From contig JARRNJ010000011.1 in the NCBI GenBank assembly GCA_037385045.1, positions 1 to 43,228 of the forward strand: 43,228 bases of DNA, read 5' to 3'. Positions 7,074 to 14,655 of this stretch are shown in pieces; positions within the stretch are counted from its first letter, which is position 1, and every line of letters starts with the position of its first letter. The position numbers and the translations under genes are program-made. The notes under the pieces were generated by a model. That model ran no database searches and was not told where the DNA came from. It worked only from the letters and a program-made list of their open reading frames with translations. Origin of the DNA: JARRNJ01 sp037385045. Its GTDB lineage: Bacteria > Pseudomonadota > Gammaproteobacteria > JASBUN01.

Positions 7074-8267
7074 ATGGAACATCCGTACAGACCAGTAATT
7101 GTCTGCGTGTCGGCGCTGGCGCTCGTCCTCGGCGCGGCGACCGGCGCGTACGCGAACCCGAAGAACAAGTTCGGCGACAACAACGAAGCCACGGCGTCCT
7201 CCTCCGCCACCGCCAACGCCAATGGCGCGTACGGCGGCAGTGCCGACGGCGGCAATGGCGGCTACGGCGGGTATGGTGACTCGGGCGGCACCGGTGGTGC
7301 CGGCGGGGCCGGTGGCATGGGCGGCAACGCTGGCATCGGTGGCGCCGGCGGCACCGCTACGGCCTACAGCGAGTCGTTCAACACCGATGTGGAGGTCATC
7401 TCCTATCAGACCATGACCTCGACTGTCACCGGCGCACCGATTCGCATCGGCGGCGGCCACGGCGGCTATGGCGGCGACGGCGGGTATGGCTCGTCCGGCA
7501 TGGGCACGTCGATGGGTATGGCTGGCGGCGGCGGTCATGGCGGCAGGGGCGACGACGGCGGCGACGCCTCCGCCGAATCCAGTGCTCACACCCACAGCCC
7601 GGCCAACGGCGGCGACGCTGGTGGCGGCGCTTCCCACGCCGGCAGCGACGGCGTGTTGTCTGTCGGCTACGGCGGACACTCCGGCGGCTCGGCCGGCAGT
7701 GGCGGTGACGGCGGCGACGCCCACGCCATGTCCAAAGGCTGGAGCGGCGATGTGGGCGCCGGCGGCAACAGCGCCGACGGCGGCAGCGCCTCCTATGCCG
7801 GCAGCGACGGCGAAACCACCGGTACCAACACCGCCGGGGACGGCGGCGATGCCAGCGCCAATACCGCCAACGGCGGTAGCAGCAGCTCCGGCGCCGCATC
7901 GGCGACCGGCGGCGCAGGCGGGGCCGGTGGCGCCGGGGGCTCCGGTGGCGACGGCGGCACCGGCGGCAGCTCCACCTCCGGCATGGCCTCGGCGACCGGC
8001 GGCGCCGGCGGGGCCGGCGGGGCCGGTGGCGCAGGCGGCGTGGCTTCCTCCGGCAACGGCACCGGCACCGGCGGCGACGGCGGTGCCGGCGGCGCCGGCG
8101 GCCATGGCTACGGCGGCATGCTGAGCACCGGCGACGTCAACGTTGCCACCGCTTCGGGCACGTTTGGCGGCATCGCCAATATCAACGTTTCGTCCGGGCT
8201 CTACAACTCGACGATCGGCAGCGTTTCGGTGGCGGCACATTCAAACGTCACCATCGGCAACCAGTGA
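7074..8267 (+). CDS. Secreted glycine-rich repeat protein 1
   Basis: A 397-residue protein with a Sec signal peptide (hydrophobic residues 8-25, likely cut after AYA28). The mature part is mostly low-complexity GGAGGAGG and GGDGG repeats with Ser, Ala, Asp and Thr and no cysteine. Two non-repetitive islands are shared with the next gene: AYSESFN...EVISYQT...STVTGAPI near residues 97-126, and the C-terminal 55 residues containing GTFGGIANINVSSGLYNS. ATG 7074 follows AGGGGAG by 9 bases; an upstream in-frame start would spoil the signal peptide. It is first in the sigma-54 operon. By context I infer an exported structural subunit, possibly amyloid or beta-helical fibre. No enzyme motif is seen. 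Confidence 0.85.
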   Translation: MEHPYRPVIVCVSALALVLGAATGAYANPKNKFGDNNEATASSSATANANGAYGGSADGGNGGYGGYGDSGGTGGAGGAGGMGGNAGIGGAGGTATAYSESFNTDVEVISYQTMTSTVTGAPIRIGGGHGGYGGDGGYGSSGMGTSMGMAGGGGHGGRGDDGGDASAESSAHTHSPANGGDAGGGASHAGSDGVLSVGYGGHSGGSAGSGGDGGDAHAMSKGWSGDVGAGGNSADGGSASYAGSDGETTGTNTAGDGGDASANTANGGSSSSGAASATGGAGGAGGAGGSGGDGGTGGSSTSGMASATGGAGGAGGAGGAGGVASSGNGTGTGGDGGAGGAGGHGYGGMLSTGDVNVATASGTFGGIANINVSSGLYNSTIGSVSVAAHSNVTIGNQ

Positions 8268-8354
8268 GGCGACAGCCAGCTCTGCTCAACGGTGCGCCGC
8301 GCCGGGTACCTGCCCAGGCGGCCACGGCAGAGCGACACTACGGAGGGGAATACC

Positions 8355-9503
8355 ATGAACTTATCCTACAAACCCATAGTGGCGACGGCTTCCGCGCTGG
8401 CACTGGTGCTGGCGGCCGCGAGCGGTGCCTATGCCAATCCGAAAAACAAATTCGGCGATGACAACTATGCCTACGTCGACTCCGGGGCCAGCGCCTATGC
8501 CGACGGCGGCTCCGGCGGCAGCGCCGACGGCGGCGACGGCGGCAATGGCGGCAACGGCTACTACACGTCCGACAGCACGCCCGGAACCGGCGGCGCCGGT
8601 GGCGCAGGCGGAGCCGGCGGCACGGCCGGTGCCGGCGGCATGGGCGGCACCGCCTCTGCCTACAGCGAGTCGTTCAATCAGGACACCGAGGTGATTTCCT
8701 ATCAGACCCTGACCTCTACGGTCACCGGCGCACCGATTCACATACGCGGCGGTCATGGTGCCAGCGGCGGCGACGGGGGCGACGGCTCCTGGGGCACGGC
8801 GATGTCCGGGGCCATGTCCGGCGGCGGCGGTGATGGCGGCAGCGGTGACGACGGAGGTGACGCCTGGGCCGGGTCCCACAGCAGCGCCCACAGTTCCGCC
8901 AACGGCGGTGACGGTGCCGACGGTGGTAAAGGCGGTCGTGGCGGCCGCAGCGGAGCCGCGTCCATGTCCTGGACCGGTGATGCCCACTCCGGCAGCAACA
9001 GCGCCGACGGCGGCGACGCCTACAGCGGCACCGACAACACGGCCGGTGCCGGCGGCACCGCCGGCGGCAACCAGGCCACCGGCGGCAGCAGCACGGCGGG
9101 TGACGCCACTGCCAACGGCGGCGCCGGCGGTGTCGGCGGCAATGGCGGCAACGGCGGCGCTGGTGGCGCCAGCGGCGGCTCCAACTCCGGCGATGCTACG
9201 GCCACCGGCGGTGCCGGCGGCAGCGGCGGTGACGGCGGTGTCGGCGGTACCGCCATGGCCGGGGATGCGAGCGGTACCGGCGGTGCCGGTGGCGCCGGCG
9301 GTGCCGGTGGTCACGGCTACGGCGGCACCCTCAGCACCGGCAGCGTCAACGTAGCCACCGGCGGCGGCACCTTCGGCGGCATCGCCAACATCAACGTCTC
9401 GTCCGGGCTCTACAATTCCACGCTCGGCGGGGTGTCGGTGGCAGCGCACTCCGGGGTCACCATCGGCAACGTGACCACGACCACCACCACGGCGGCGCAG
9501 TAA
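8355..9503 (+). CDS. Secreted glycine-rich repeat protein 2 (paralogue)
   Basis: A 382-residue paralogue of the preceding protein. The signal peptide ends at AYA, followed by NPKNKFGDDN, which is nearly identical to the first copy's NPKNKFGDNN. The middle is Gly/Ala/Ser/Asp-rich. The shared islands are AYSESFNQDTEVISYQT and the C-terminal GTFGGIANINVSSGLYNS, ending with VTIGN and a short Thr tail. The ATG at 8355 is 6 bases after GGAGGGG. The end domains are better conserved than the Gly-rich middle, as expected for a tandem gene duplication with slippage in the repeats. Two strong hairpins follow the gene. Confidence 0.85.
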   Translation: MNLSYKPIVATASALALVLAAASGAYANPKNKFGDDNYAYVDSGASAYADGGSGGSADGGDGGNGGNGYYTSDSTPGTGGAGGAGGAGGTAGAGGMGGTASAYSESFNQDTEVISYQTLTSTVTGAPIHIRGGHGASGGDGGDGSWGTAMSGAMSGGGGDGGSGDDGGDAWAGSHSSAHSSANGGDGADGGKGGRGGRSGAASMSWTGDAHSGSNSADGGDAYSGTDNTAGAGGTAGGNQATGGSSTAGDATANGGAGGVGGNGGNGGAGGASGGSNSGDATATGGAGGSGGDGGVGGTAMAGDASGTGGAGGAGGAGGHGYGGTLSTGSVNVATGGGTFGGIANINVSSGLYNSTLGGVSVAAHSGVTIGNVTTTTTTAAQ

Positions 9504-9516
9504 GAGTCGTGCGACA

Positions 9517-9582
9517 GGCCGGCGGGTTTAGACCCGCCGGCCACGGTACTGCCGGCACCCGGACGCGGTTTCGGGTGCCGGC
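9517..9582 (+). terminator. Two consecutive strong hairpins
   Basis: Hairpin 1 is GGCCGGCGGG-TTTAGA-CCCGCCGGCC (9517-9542), a perfect 10-bp stem. Hairpin 2 is an 11-bp perfect stem, GCCGGCACCCG (9551-9561) with CGGGTGCCGGC (9572-9582). They lie between the two gly-rich genes and the downstream processing genes. Neither is followed by a clear T-tract. I therefore read them as partial terminators or mRNA 3'-end stabilisers, giving high subunit and low accessory expression. Confidence 0.7.
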
Positions 9583-9611
9583 TCGCGCACTATCGTGCGG
9601 AGGGAAACAGC

Positions 9612-9986
9612 ATGGCTTACCGACCTTCCGTTACATCGGCATTGCTGCCGGCCGCACTGCTGGCGGCGGCACTGGCCAACGGCCATGCCAACGCCGGTGA
9701 GATGAACCCGGAGGCGGAGTTCACCGCATTGACAGCAATGGACCCGACGCAACTGGACGCCCAGCGCGGCGGCGACGGCGACACCCACATCACGGTGAGC
9801 AGCACCCAAGGCCTGCAGTCCACGGTCAACGGCAGCGTCATCGAAGCAGGCACCGTAGCCAGCGGCAGCGTATCCATTGCAGAGCATGCCCTGGATCGCT
9901 TCAGCGGCGTCGGGCTGTTCAACATCGTGACCGGCAACAACAATGCGGTCGATGCCGCCATCGGCGTCAACTTCAACCTGCAGTGA
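9612..9986 (+). CDS. Small secreted protein with RGG motif
   Basis: A 124-residue protein. The signal peptide is 1-29 (cleavage near ANA/GE), followed by an acidic segment ending in QLDAQRGG (RGG at 52-54) that resembles the double-glycine leaders cut by C39 peptidases. The remaining 70 residues (DGDTHITVSSTQ..., GLFNIVTGNNNAVDAAIG, ending NFNLQ) are Asn/Ser/Val-rich and lack Cys, like the repeats of secreted amyloid or beta-solenoid subunits. ATG 9612 follows GGAGGG. The C39-type peptidase gene starts 16 bases after its stop. I infer a minor or nucleating subunit, or an export adaptor, matured by that peptidase. Confidence 0.8.
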   Translation: MAYRPSVTSALLPAALLAAALANGHANAGEMNPEAEFTALTAMDPTQLDAQRGGDGDTHITVSSTQGLQSTVNGSVIEAGTVASGSVSIAEHALDRFSGVGLFNIVTGNNNAVDAAIGVNFNLQ

Positions 9987-10002
9987 GCGGACGAGGCACG
10001 GC

Positions 10003-10713
10003 ATGAAAGCGATGATCCGGTTTGGAGCCCGGCGACTGGCCGGGCTCGCTCTGTGCCTGGGTGGAGCGGCCGCGGCGTGGGCGGGCAGCGTCTCCATTCC
10101 CGGCATGGGCGGCAACGTGTCGGTGCCGGTGGCCAGCCTGCCCGAGGTCCGCTGGCAGACCGTGATCCACCAGGAATACGACTTCAGCTGCGGCTCGGCG
10201 GCGGTGGCCACGTTGCTTACTTACCACTACGAGCACGCAGTCAGCGAGGATAAGGTGTTCCAGGCCATGTTCCGCCACGGCGATCAACGCAAGATCCGCG
10301 CCGAAGGTTTTTCGATGCTGGACATGAAACGCTACCTTGACAGCCAGGGGCTGCGCTCCGACGGCTTTCGCATGAGCCTCGACAAACTGGCGCGGCTGGG
10401 TGTACCCGCCATCGCCCTGGTCAATACCAAAGGCTACCGGCATTTCGTCGTGGTACGCGGTATCCAGGGTGACCGGGTGCTGCTGGCCGACCCGGCCGTG
10501 GGATCGGTGGCCATATCGCGCCGGACCTTCGAGCAGATCTGGAACGGCATCGTGCTGGCCGCGCGCAGCTCCCTGCAGACGGCGCGCAGCCACTTCAACG
10601 ACGAGCGCGACTGGCGCGGCTGGCCCCAGGCGCCGATCAGCAAGGGCGTATCGCGCACAGGGCTGGGCATGTTTACGCTCACCATTCCCGGGCGCAACGA
10701 GCTCGGCCGGTAA
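10003..10713 (+). CDS. Periplasmic C39-type cysteine peptidase, FapD-like
   Basis: A 236-residue protein with a signal peptide (1-27, AWA/GS) and a peptidase C39-like domain. Likely catalytic residues are Gln57 (oxyanion hole, in IHQEYDFSCGSA), Cys63, His147 (GYRHFVVV) and Asp163 (LLADPAVGS). C39 enzymes cleave after double-glycine leaders. Stand-alone secreted versions without an ABC transporter include FapD of the Pseudomonas Fap amyloid system. Here it sits between two secreted proteins that each carry an RGG motif, its probable substrates. ATG 10003 gives a clean signal peptide; an upstream in-frame start does not. The next gene follows after 6 bases. Confidence 0.9.
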   Translation: MKAMIRFGARRLAGLALCLGGAAAAWAGSVSIPGMGGNVSVPVASLPEVRWQTVIHQEYDFSCGSAAVATLLTYHYEHAVSEDKVFQAMFRHGDQRKIRAEGFSMLDMKRYLDSQGLRSDGFRMSLDKLARLGVPAIALVNTKGYRHFVVVRGIQGDRVLLADPAVGSVAISRRTFEQIWNGIVLAARSSLQTARSHFNDERDWRGWPQAPISKGVSRTGLGMFTLTIPGRNELGR

Positions 10714-10719
10714 CCAACC

Positions 10720-11427
10720 ATGAACCGTCCGACCGCATCTGCTCTTCTTTGCCCGCGCCGGCCGGCGCTGCGCACTTTGCTGTTGGTCGCCGCCGCCGTG
10801 GCCGCCGGCGCGGCGTTTGCCCCCCGGGCGGAAAACCTCTCCGACCACTCGCCCGCCCCCGATCCGTTTCGCAACCTCGCAGTGGTCGGCGAGCGCGAGC
10901 TGGCTGCAGCGCGGGGCGGGCTCGAACTCGGCGGGCTGTCGCTCGAGTTCGGCGCCGACGTGCGCACCTATGTGGACGGGAGTCTGGCGCTGCAAACTCT
11001 GGTGAACATGGTCGACGACCGGCTGGTGTCGCACACCATCTCACACATAGCGCCCGAAACCGCCGCTACCAACACCGCTGCTACGGGTGGCGGCGCGACC
11101 AACGCCACAACGGCGAGCACCGAAACCAATAACACCGGTATGGGCCCCAGTGCGGCGACGGCGCCTGGCAAGGTCGCCACCACCGTCAACCTGGCTGGAT
11201 TGCCCAGTGGCAGCCGCGTGGTCCTCTCCAATGGCTCCGGCATCACCGCGGTGGTGCATCAAGTGACCCGCGAACGCATCGTCTCGGCGCTGGTCAACAC
11301 CGCCAACAACCGCGTCCTGCAGCAAAAGCTAAACGTCAACGTGACCATTCACAACTTCCGTCAATATCAACAGGCGGTCCGCGACGCGCTGCTGAACAGC
11401 CAGCTGGGTCGGTCGGTGATGCGCTAG
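10720..11427 (+). CDS. Secreted RGG-motif protein, unknown
   Basis: A 235-residue protein. The N-terminal hydrophobic segment 18-33 is a likely signal peptide, followed by a linker ending in GERELAAARGG (RGG at 65-67), the same motif as in the 9612 protein. An 80-residue Gly/Leu-rich part follows, then a low-complexity Thr/Ala/Asn stretch, and a C-terminal domain with VNTANNRVLQQKLNVNVTIH. There is no Cys in the mature part. It starts 6 bases after the C39 peptidase gene without its own Shine-Dalgarno, so translation is probably coupled. It ends 3 bases from the convergent barrel gene. Function is unknown; I infer a substrate or partner of the peptidase in the same export pathway. Confidence 0.8.
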   Translation: MNRPTASALLCPRRPALRTLLLVAAAVAAGAAFAPRAENLSDHSPAPDPFRNLAVVGERELAAARGGLELGGLSLEFGADVRTYVDGSLALQTLVNMVDDRLVSHTISHIAPETAATNTAATGGGATNATTASTETNNTGMGPSAATAPGKVATTVNLAGLPSGSRVVLSNGSGITAVVHQVTRERIVSALVNTANNRVLQQKLNVNVTIHNFRQYQQAVRDALLNSQLGRSVMR

Positions 11428-11430
11428 AGG

Positions 11431-12720
11431 TCACATCGTGTAGGGCATGCGCAGGGTCATCAGCACGTCCGGTGCGTCGGCGGTGATCCCCAGTTCCAGA
11501 TTCACGTTCACTGCGGTGCGGTCGTTGAGCTGGTAGCCGTAACCCAACAGCAACGACCCGATCTGCAGACTCGAGGAGTGCAACCGCACGCCGTTGATCT
11601 CGGTCATGGTGCCGCGGATGTAGTCGTGTTTGTAACCGAGCGTGAACGACGCCCGCTGGTTGATGGCGTAGCCCATACCGAAGCTCAGCCGGATGGCGTC
11701 GCCCGGATCCACCTCACCCACCGTCTGGGTGCCGTAGGTCTTGTTGATGGTGTCCTGCAATTGGAACTGGTAGCCCAGGCTGCCAAAGAACACCGCCGGG
11801 TCGGACGGAAACAATGCGGTGATGCTGGGCTCGATGGCCTGGAAGCCGGAGCCGGTGGCCAGCTCGGTCTCCAGACCGTCGCCGCCACGGGACACGTCGA
11901 ACGGCCCCTTGCCGGTAGTGGTCTTGTAACGCAGGTTGCCGATGAATACCGGCCAGCCGTCCAGACCGCGGTTGAGTTGATAGTGCACCGCGAACTCGAC
12001 GTCGCCGATGCCGCTGCCGTCCAGATTACGCACGATCTGCGGCTGGTTCTGCACGCTGGGAATGGTGGCGGTCAGCCGGTCACGCCGATAGAGATACGGT
12101 AGTTTGGCTTCCAGCTCAAGCCGGTTGGTCAGGCCGTAGCGGGCCGTGAGCGCCACCTGGATCAGATCGCGGTCGGCGTCTTGCGCCTCCAGCAAACCGA
12201 TCTGGAATGCCTCGAGAATTTCGATGCCAACGAAGGTCAGACGATTGACCTGGGACGTGGAAAACTGAATCGAGGGCTCGAGCACCAGCTTACCCCTGGG
12301 CGTCAGCACACCGCCGAGCTCGGGAATCGCCTGTACCTGGGGCCGGCGCTCCCGGCTGGGCGGCGGCGCGGTGCCCACTGGTTGTGGCGGCGCTTGCGCA
12401 ACCCGCTGTGACGATCCACGCGTCGGTCCGGGTACACCGGCACCCCGACTTTCACCGAGGCGCCCGACAGGCACGATGTCGTTGCGCAGCGACTGCAGTT
12501 CCTGACGCTGCTGCTCCAGCCACCGCTGCTGTTCGGCAATCGTGCGATCCTGGTTGGTGATTCGCTGACGCTGCCGCTCGATGGCCCTTTGCTGCTGCAG
12601 CAACATTCGTTGTAGATGGTCCAGGCGCTTTTGCAGGTCGGCCTCGTCGGCCGGCGCCTGACACGCAGCCATACCCAGTACACCACCGCAAACACAACCC
12701 ACCCACGTCCTGGTTTCCAT
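11431..12720 (-). CDS. Coiled-coil outer-membrane beta-barrel, FapF-like
   Basis: A 429-residue protein with an N-terminal signal (WVGCVCGGVLGMAAC; either a lipobox at Cys20 or signal peptidase I cleavage after QAPA). A Gln/Arg-rich coiled coil follows at about 26-82, then a Pro/Arg linker and a 280-residue C-terminal part of alternating amphipathic strands ending with an aromatic-containing LRMPYTM, typical of outer-membrane barrels. This order and length match FapF, the trimeric pore that exports Fap amyloid subunits. ATG 12720 follows GGGAGG; an upstream GTG-type start would add 20 Arg-rich residues. It lies 63 bases downstream of the sigma-54 activator gene and converges on the gly-rich operon. 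I infer it is the export pore. Confidence 0.82.
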   Translation of the reverse strand: METRTWVGCVCGGVLGMAACQAPADEADLQKRLDHLQRMLLQQQRAIERQRQRITNQDRTIAEQQRWLEQQRQELQSLRNDIVPVGRLGESRGAGVPGPTRGSSQRVAQAPPQPVGTAPPPSRERRPQVQAIPELGGVLTPRGKLVLEPSIQFSTSQVNRLTFVGIEILEAFQIGLLEAQDADRDLIQVALTARYGLTNRLELEAKLPYLYRRDRLTATIPSVQNQPQIVRNLDGSGIGDVEFAVHYQLNRGLDGWPVFIGNLRYKTTTGKGPFDVSRGGDGLETELATGSGFQAIEPSITALFPSDPAVFFGSLGYQFQLQDTINKTYGTQTVGEVDPGDAIRLSFGMGYAINQRASFTLGYKHDYIRGTMTEINGVRLHSSSLQIGSLLLGYGYQLNDRTAVNVNLELGITADAPDVLMTLRMPYTM

Positions 12721-12783
12721 GGTCCTGCCTCCCCGGTCACGCCTCGTTGCAACGCTGCGCTCAGACACAGACGGCGGCACACC

Positions 12784-14154
12784 TCACGCCGTCGGCCCAC
12801 CGTTGCGCGAGACGTTGATGTCGTATTTATCCATGAGCCGGTACAGCGTTACTCGCGAAACACCCAGCTGCTGCGCCGCGTGGGTGAGATTGCTCTGGGT
12901 GAGGCTCAGGCTCACCTTGATCGCCTGCACCTCGGCTGCGCTGCGCGCCTGCTCCAGCGTCATCATGTGGCGGGCGCCGTTGCGCCGGTCCAGACCCAGG
13001 TCCGAGGGTCGAATCAGTTTGGCCTCGGCCATCACCATGGCGCGCCGCACCCGGTTGATCAGCTCCCGCACATTGCCCGGCCAGTCGTGGGTATTGAGGC
13101 AGCGCAGGGCATCCTGGGAGAAGCCCTTGACGTGGGCGCTCTTCTCGGCGGAATACTTGCGGAACAGAAACCGGGCCAGCAGCTCGATATCTTCGCCGCG
13201 TTCGCGCAACGGCGGCACTTCCAGGCGCAGCACGTTGAGCCGATAGTAGAGATCTTCGCGAAAACGCCCTTCCTTCACCGCCCGTTCCAGGTCGCGGTGG
13301 GTGGCAGCGATGACGCGCACATCCACCGGCACCGGCTGGGTGCTGCCGATGCGATCGACGGCCTCCTCCTGCAGAAAGCGCAGCAGATTGGTTTGCTGCT
13401 CCAGCGGCAGGTCGCCGATTTCGTCCAGAAACACCGTGCCCCCGGCAGCCGCCTCCAGACGCCCCAGCTTGCGCCGGTGCGCGCCGGTGAAAGCGCCCTT
13501 CTCGTAACCGAACAACTCCGACTGGATCAGGCTTGATGGCAGCGCGCCACAGTTCACCGCCACGAACGGCCCGTCCGCGCGGGCCGAATGCCGGTGCACC
13601 GCCAGGGCGGTCAACTCCTTGCCGGTGCCCGACTCGCCGGCGATCAATACCGGCGCGTTGACGCTGGCCACCTTGCGAATCTGGGCGTCCAGGCGCTGCA
13701 TGGCCGGGCTGGTTCCGATCATGTCCCGGCTGCAGGCCAGGGCAACAGTGCCGCGAGGGCCGCACTTCTCCTTGAGCATGGCCATGCCGTAGGCATGACC
13801 CAAAGTGGCGTCGAGCCGCTCGGGATCGACCGGAAGGGTGTGATAATCGAACAGGGTGGCCGGCAGAAACCGGCAGATGTGCTCGGAATGCAGGCACTGG
13901 GCCGGAAGCAGGGCGATCCATTCGGTGGCACACTGGCGCGCCAGCACATGCTCCAGCTGGCGATGGATCGCTTCGTCCCAGTGCGACAGACATATCAGCG
14001 CAACGCGGAAGTTGTCGTTATCCAACAGCTCCAGCACCGCCTGGGGTTCGCGGGCCGTCACCACGTTCCAGTGGCGTTGCCCCAGAAGTTGTATCGAGTC
14101 CTCCTGCGCCGGGGTCGCGGCCCAGCACAGCACGTTACGGGTTTCCTTAGTCAT
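12784..14154 (-). CDS. Sigma-54-dependent activator, VpsR-like
   Basis: A 456-residue bacterial enhancer-binding protein. Residues 1-120 form a receiver-like domain in which the phospho-acceptor region (NFRVALICLSHWDE) has Cys in place of the usual Asp, so it is probably not regulated by canonical phosphorylation. The AAA+ domain has Walker A GESGTGKE (173-180), the sigma-54 contact loop GAFTGA (220-225) and Walker B DEIGD (244-248). The C-terminal Fis-type helix-turn-helix includes THAAQQLGVSRVTLYRL. ATG 14154 has a GGAGG site 7 bases upstream. The layout resembles VpsR-type biofilm regulators, some of which sense c-di-GMP. The sigma-54 promoter at 6915 is its obvious target. Confidence 0.93.
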   Translation of the reverse strand: MTKETRNVLCWAATPAQEDSIQLLGQRHWNVVTAREPQAVLELLDNDNFRVALICLSHWDEAIHRQLEHVLARQCATEWIALLPAQCLHSEHICRFLPATLFDYHTLPVDPERLDATLGHAYGMAMLKEKCGPRGTVALACSRDMIGTSPAMQRLDAQIRKVASVNAPVLIAGESGTGKELTALAVHRHSARADGPFVAVNCGALPSSLIQSELFGYEKGAFTGAHRRKLGRLEAAAGGTVFLDEIGDLPLEQQTNLLRFLQEEAVDRIGSTQPVPVDVRVIAATHRDLERAVKEGRFREDLYYRLNVLRLEVPPLRERGEDIELLARFLFRKYSAEKSAHVKGFSQDALRCLNTHDWPGNVRELINRVRRAMVMAEAKLIRPSDLGLDRRNGARHMMTLEQARSAAEVQAIKVSLSLTQSNLTHAAQQLGVSRVTLYRLMDKYDINVSRNGGPTA

Positions 14155-14655
14155 CAGGTCACCTCCAGCGGCCTTCAGCTGACCAAGCGGTCGTACGCTT
14201 GCAGGGATACGCACCCACCGGCACGGGTTGGCGGGCCGGACGGACGCACTGCCCGCGCGTCCGGAAATTCCGCCATCCTCCCCGGCTTGCGCATGCCCAC
14301 CCCCGGGCGCACGCAGCCACTGAAACGGAAACCCGGCGTATATCAGCCGCTCGAATGGCTCATGTGAATCCCCTCAGTGTTCGATATCGTTCGTGTTTGT
14401 CTACGGCTTGTTGTAAATGTCTTTGGCTGTGGTTTGTTGCTTGGCTGTGTCATCGACGAGATGCCTGCGGCACCGCCATGGGAGACGGCGTTGGCTCAAC
14501 GGAACACCGCGGCCACAGACCGCATCGCAACCGGAATCCGCTTCCCCGGAGGCAAAAGGGCTTGCCTCGCAAAAATTCCGGTTTCGTCTATTTCACCATT
14601 TTAGACGCGGTTTAGCGCATGACAACTGTCAAAATCACCGCTACAAGATGATCGT
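14155..14655. other. Intergenic region upstream of the activator gene
   Basis: About 500 bases with no well-supported gene. The part around 14375-14460 is poorer in G+C than its surroundings and rich in TTG/TGT. A GTG-started ORF at 14377-14604 (75 codons, with an LLLGC lipobox-like string) lacks a ribosome binding site and is not called. A promoter-like pair facing the activator gene lies at 14598-14625. Confidence 0.5.
14598..14625 (-). promoter_or_regulatory. Possible sigma-70 promoter for the activator gene
   Basis: On the minus strand, TTGTCA (14620-14625) and TAAAAT (14598-14603) are separated by 16 bases, each one or two bases from consensus. It faces the activator gene but would leave a leader of more than 400 bases, so a closer promoter may exist. 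Confidence 0.3.

Noticed and set aside
7026..8240. Antisense ORF of 404 codons across the first gly-rich gene
   Set aside because: Low-complexity Ala/Gly/Val reading of the complementary repeat; no start signals.
7200..9480. Gly-rich GGAGG tracts as DNA tandem repeats or PE_PGRS-type mycobacterial genes
   Set aside because: The units vary in length and sequence at the DNA level and stay in frame with a signal peptide; there is no PE domain and the neighbours are Gram-negative. The resemblance is compositional only.
10003..10713. Bacteriocin export system based on the C39 domain
   Set aside because: The peptidase has its own signal peptide and no ABC transporter; its neighbours have Sec signals, and no immunity gene or lanthipeptide enzyme is present.
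14429..14450. TGGCTGTGGTTTGTTGC near the activator gene as a sigma-54 promoter
   Set aside because: The GG to GC distance is two bases too long.
14377..14604. 75-codon GTG-started ORF with lipobox-like LLLGC
   Set aside because: No Shine-Dalgarno, start not conserved-looking and the tail is nonsense-like; not enough support for a small lipoprotein.
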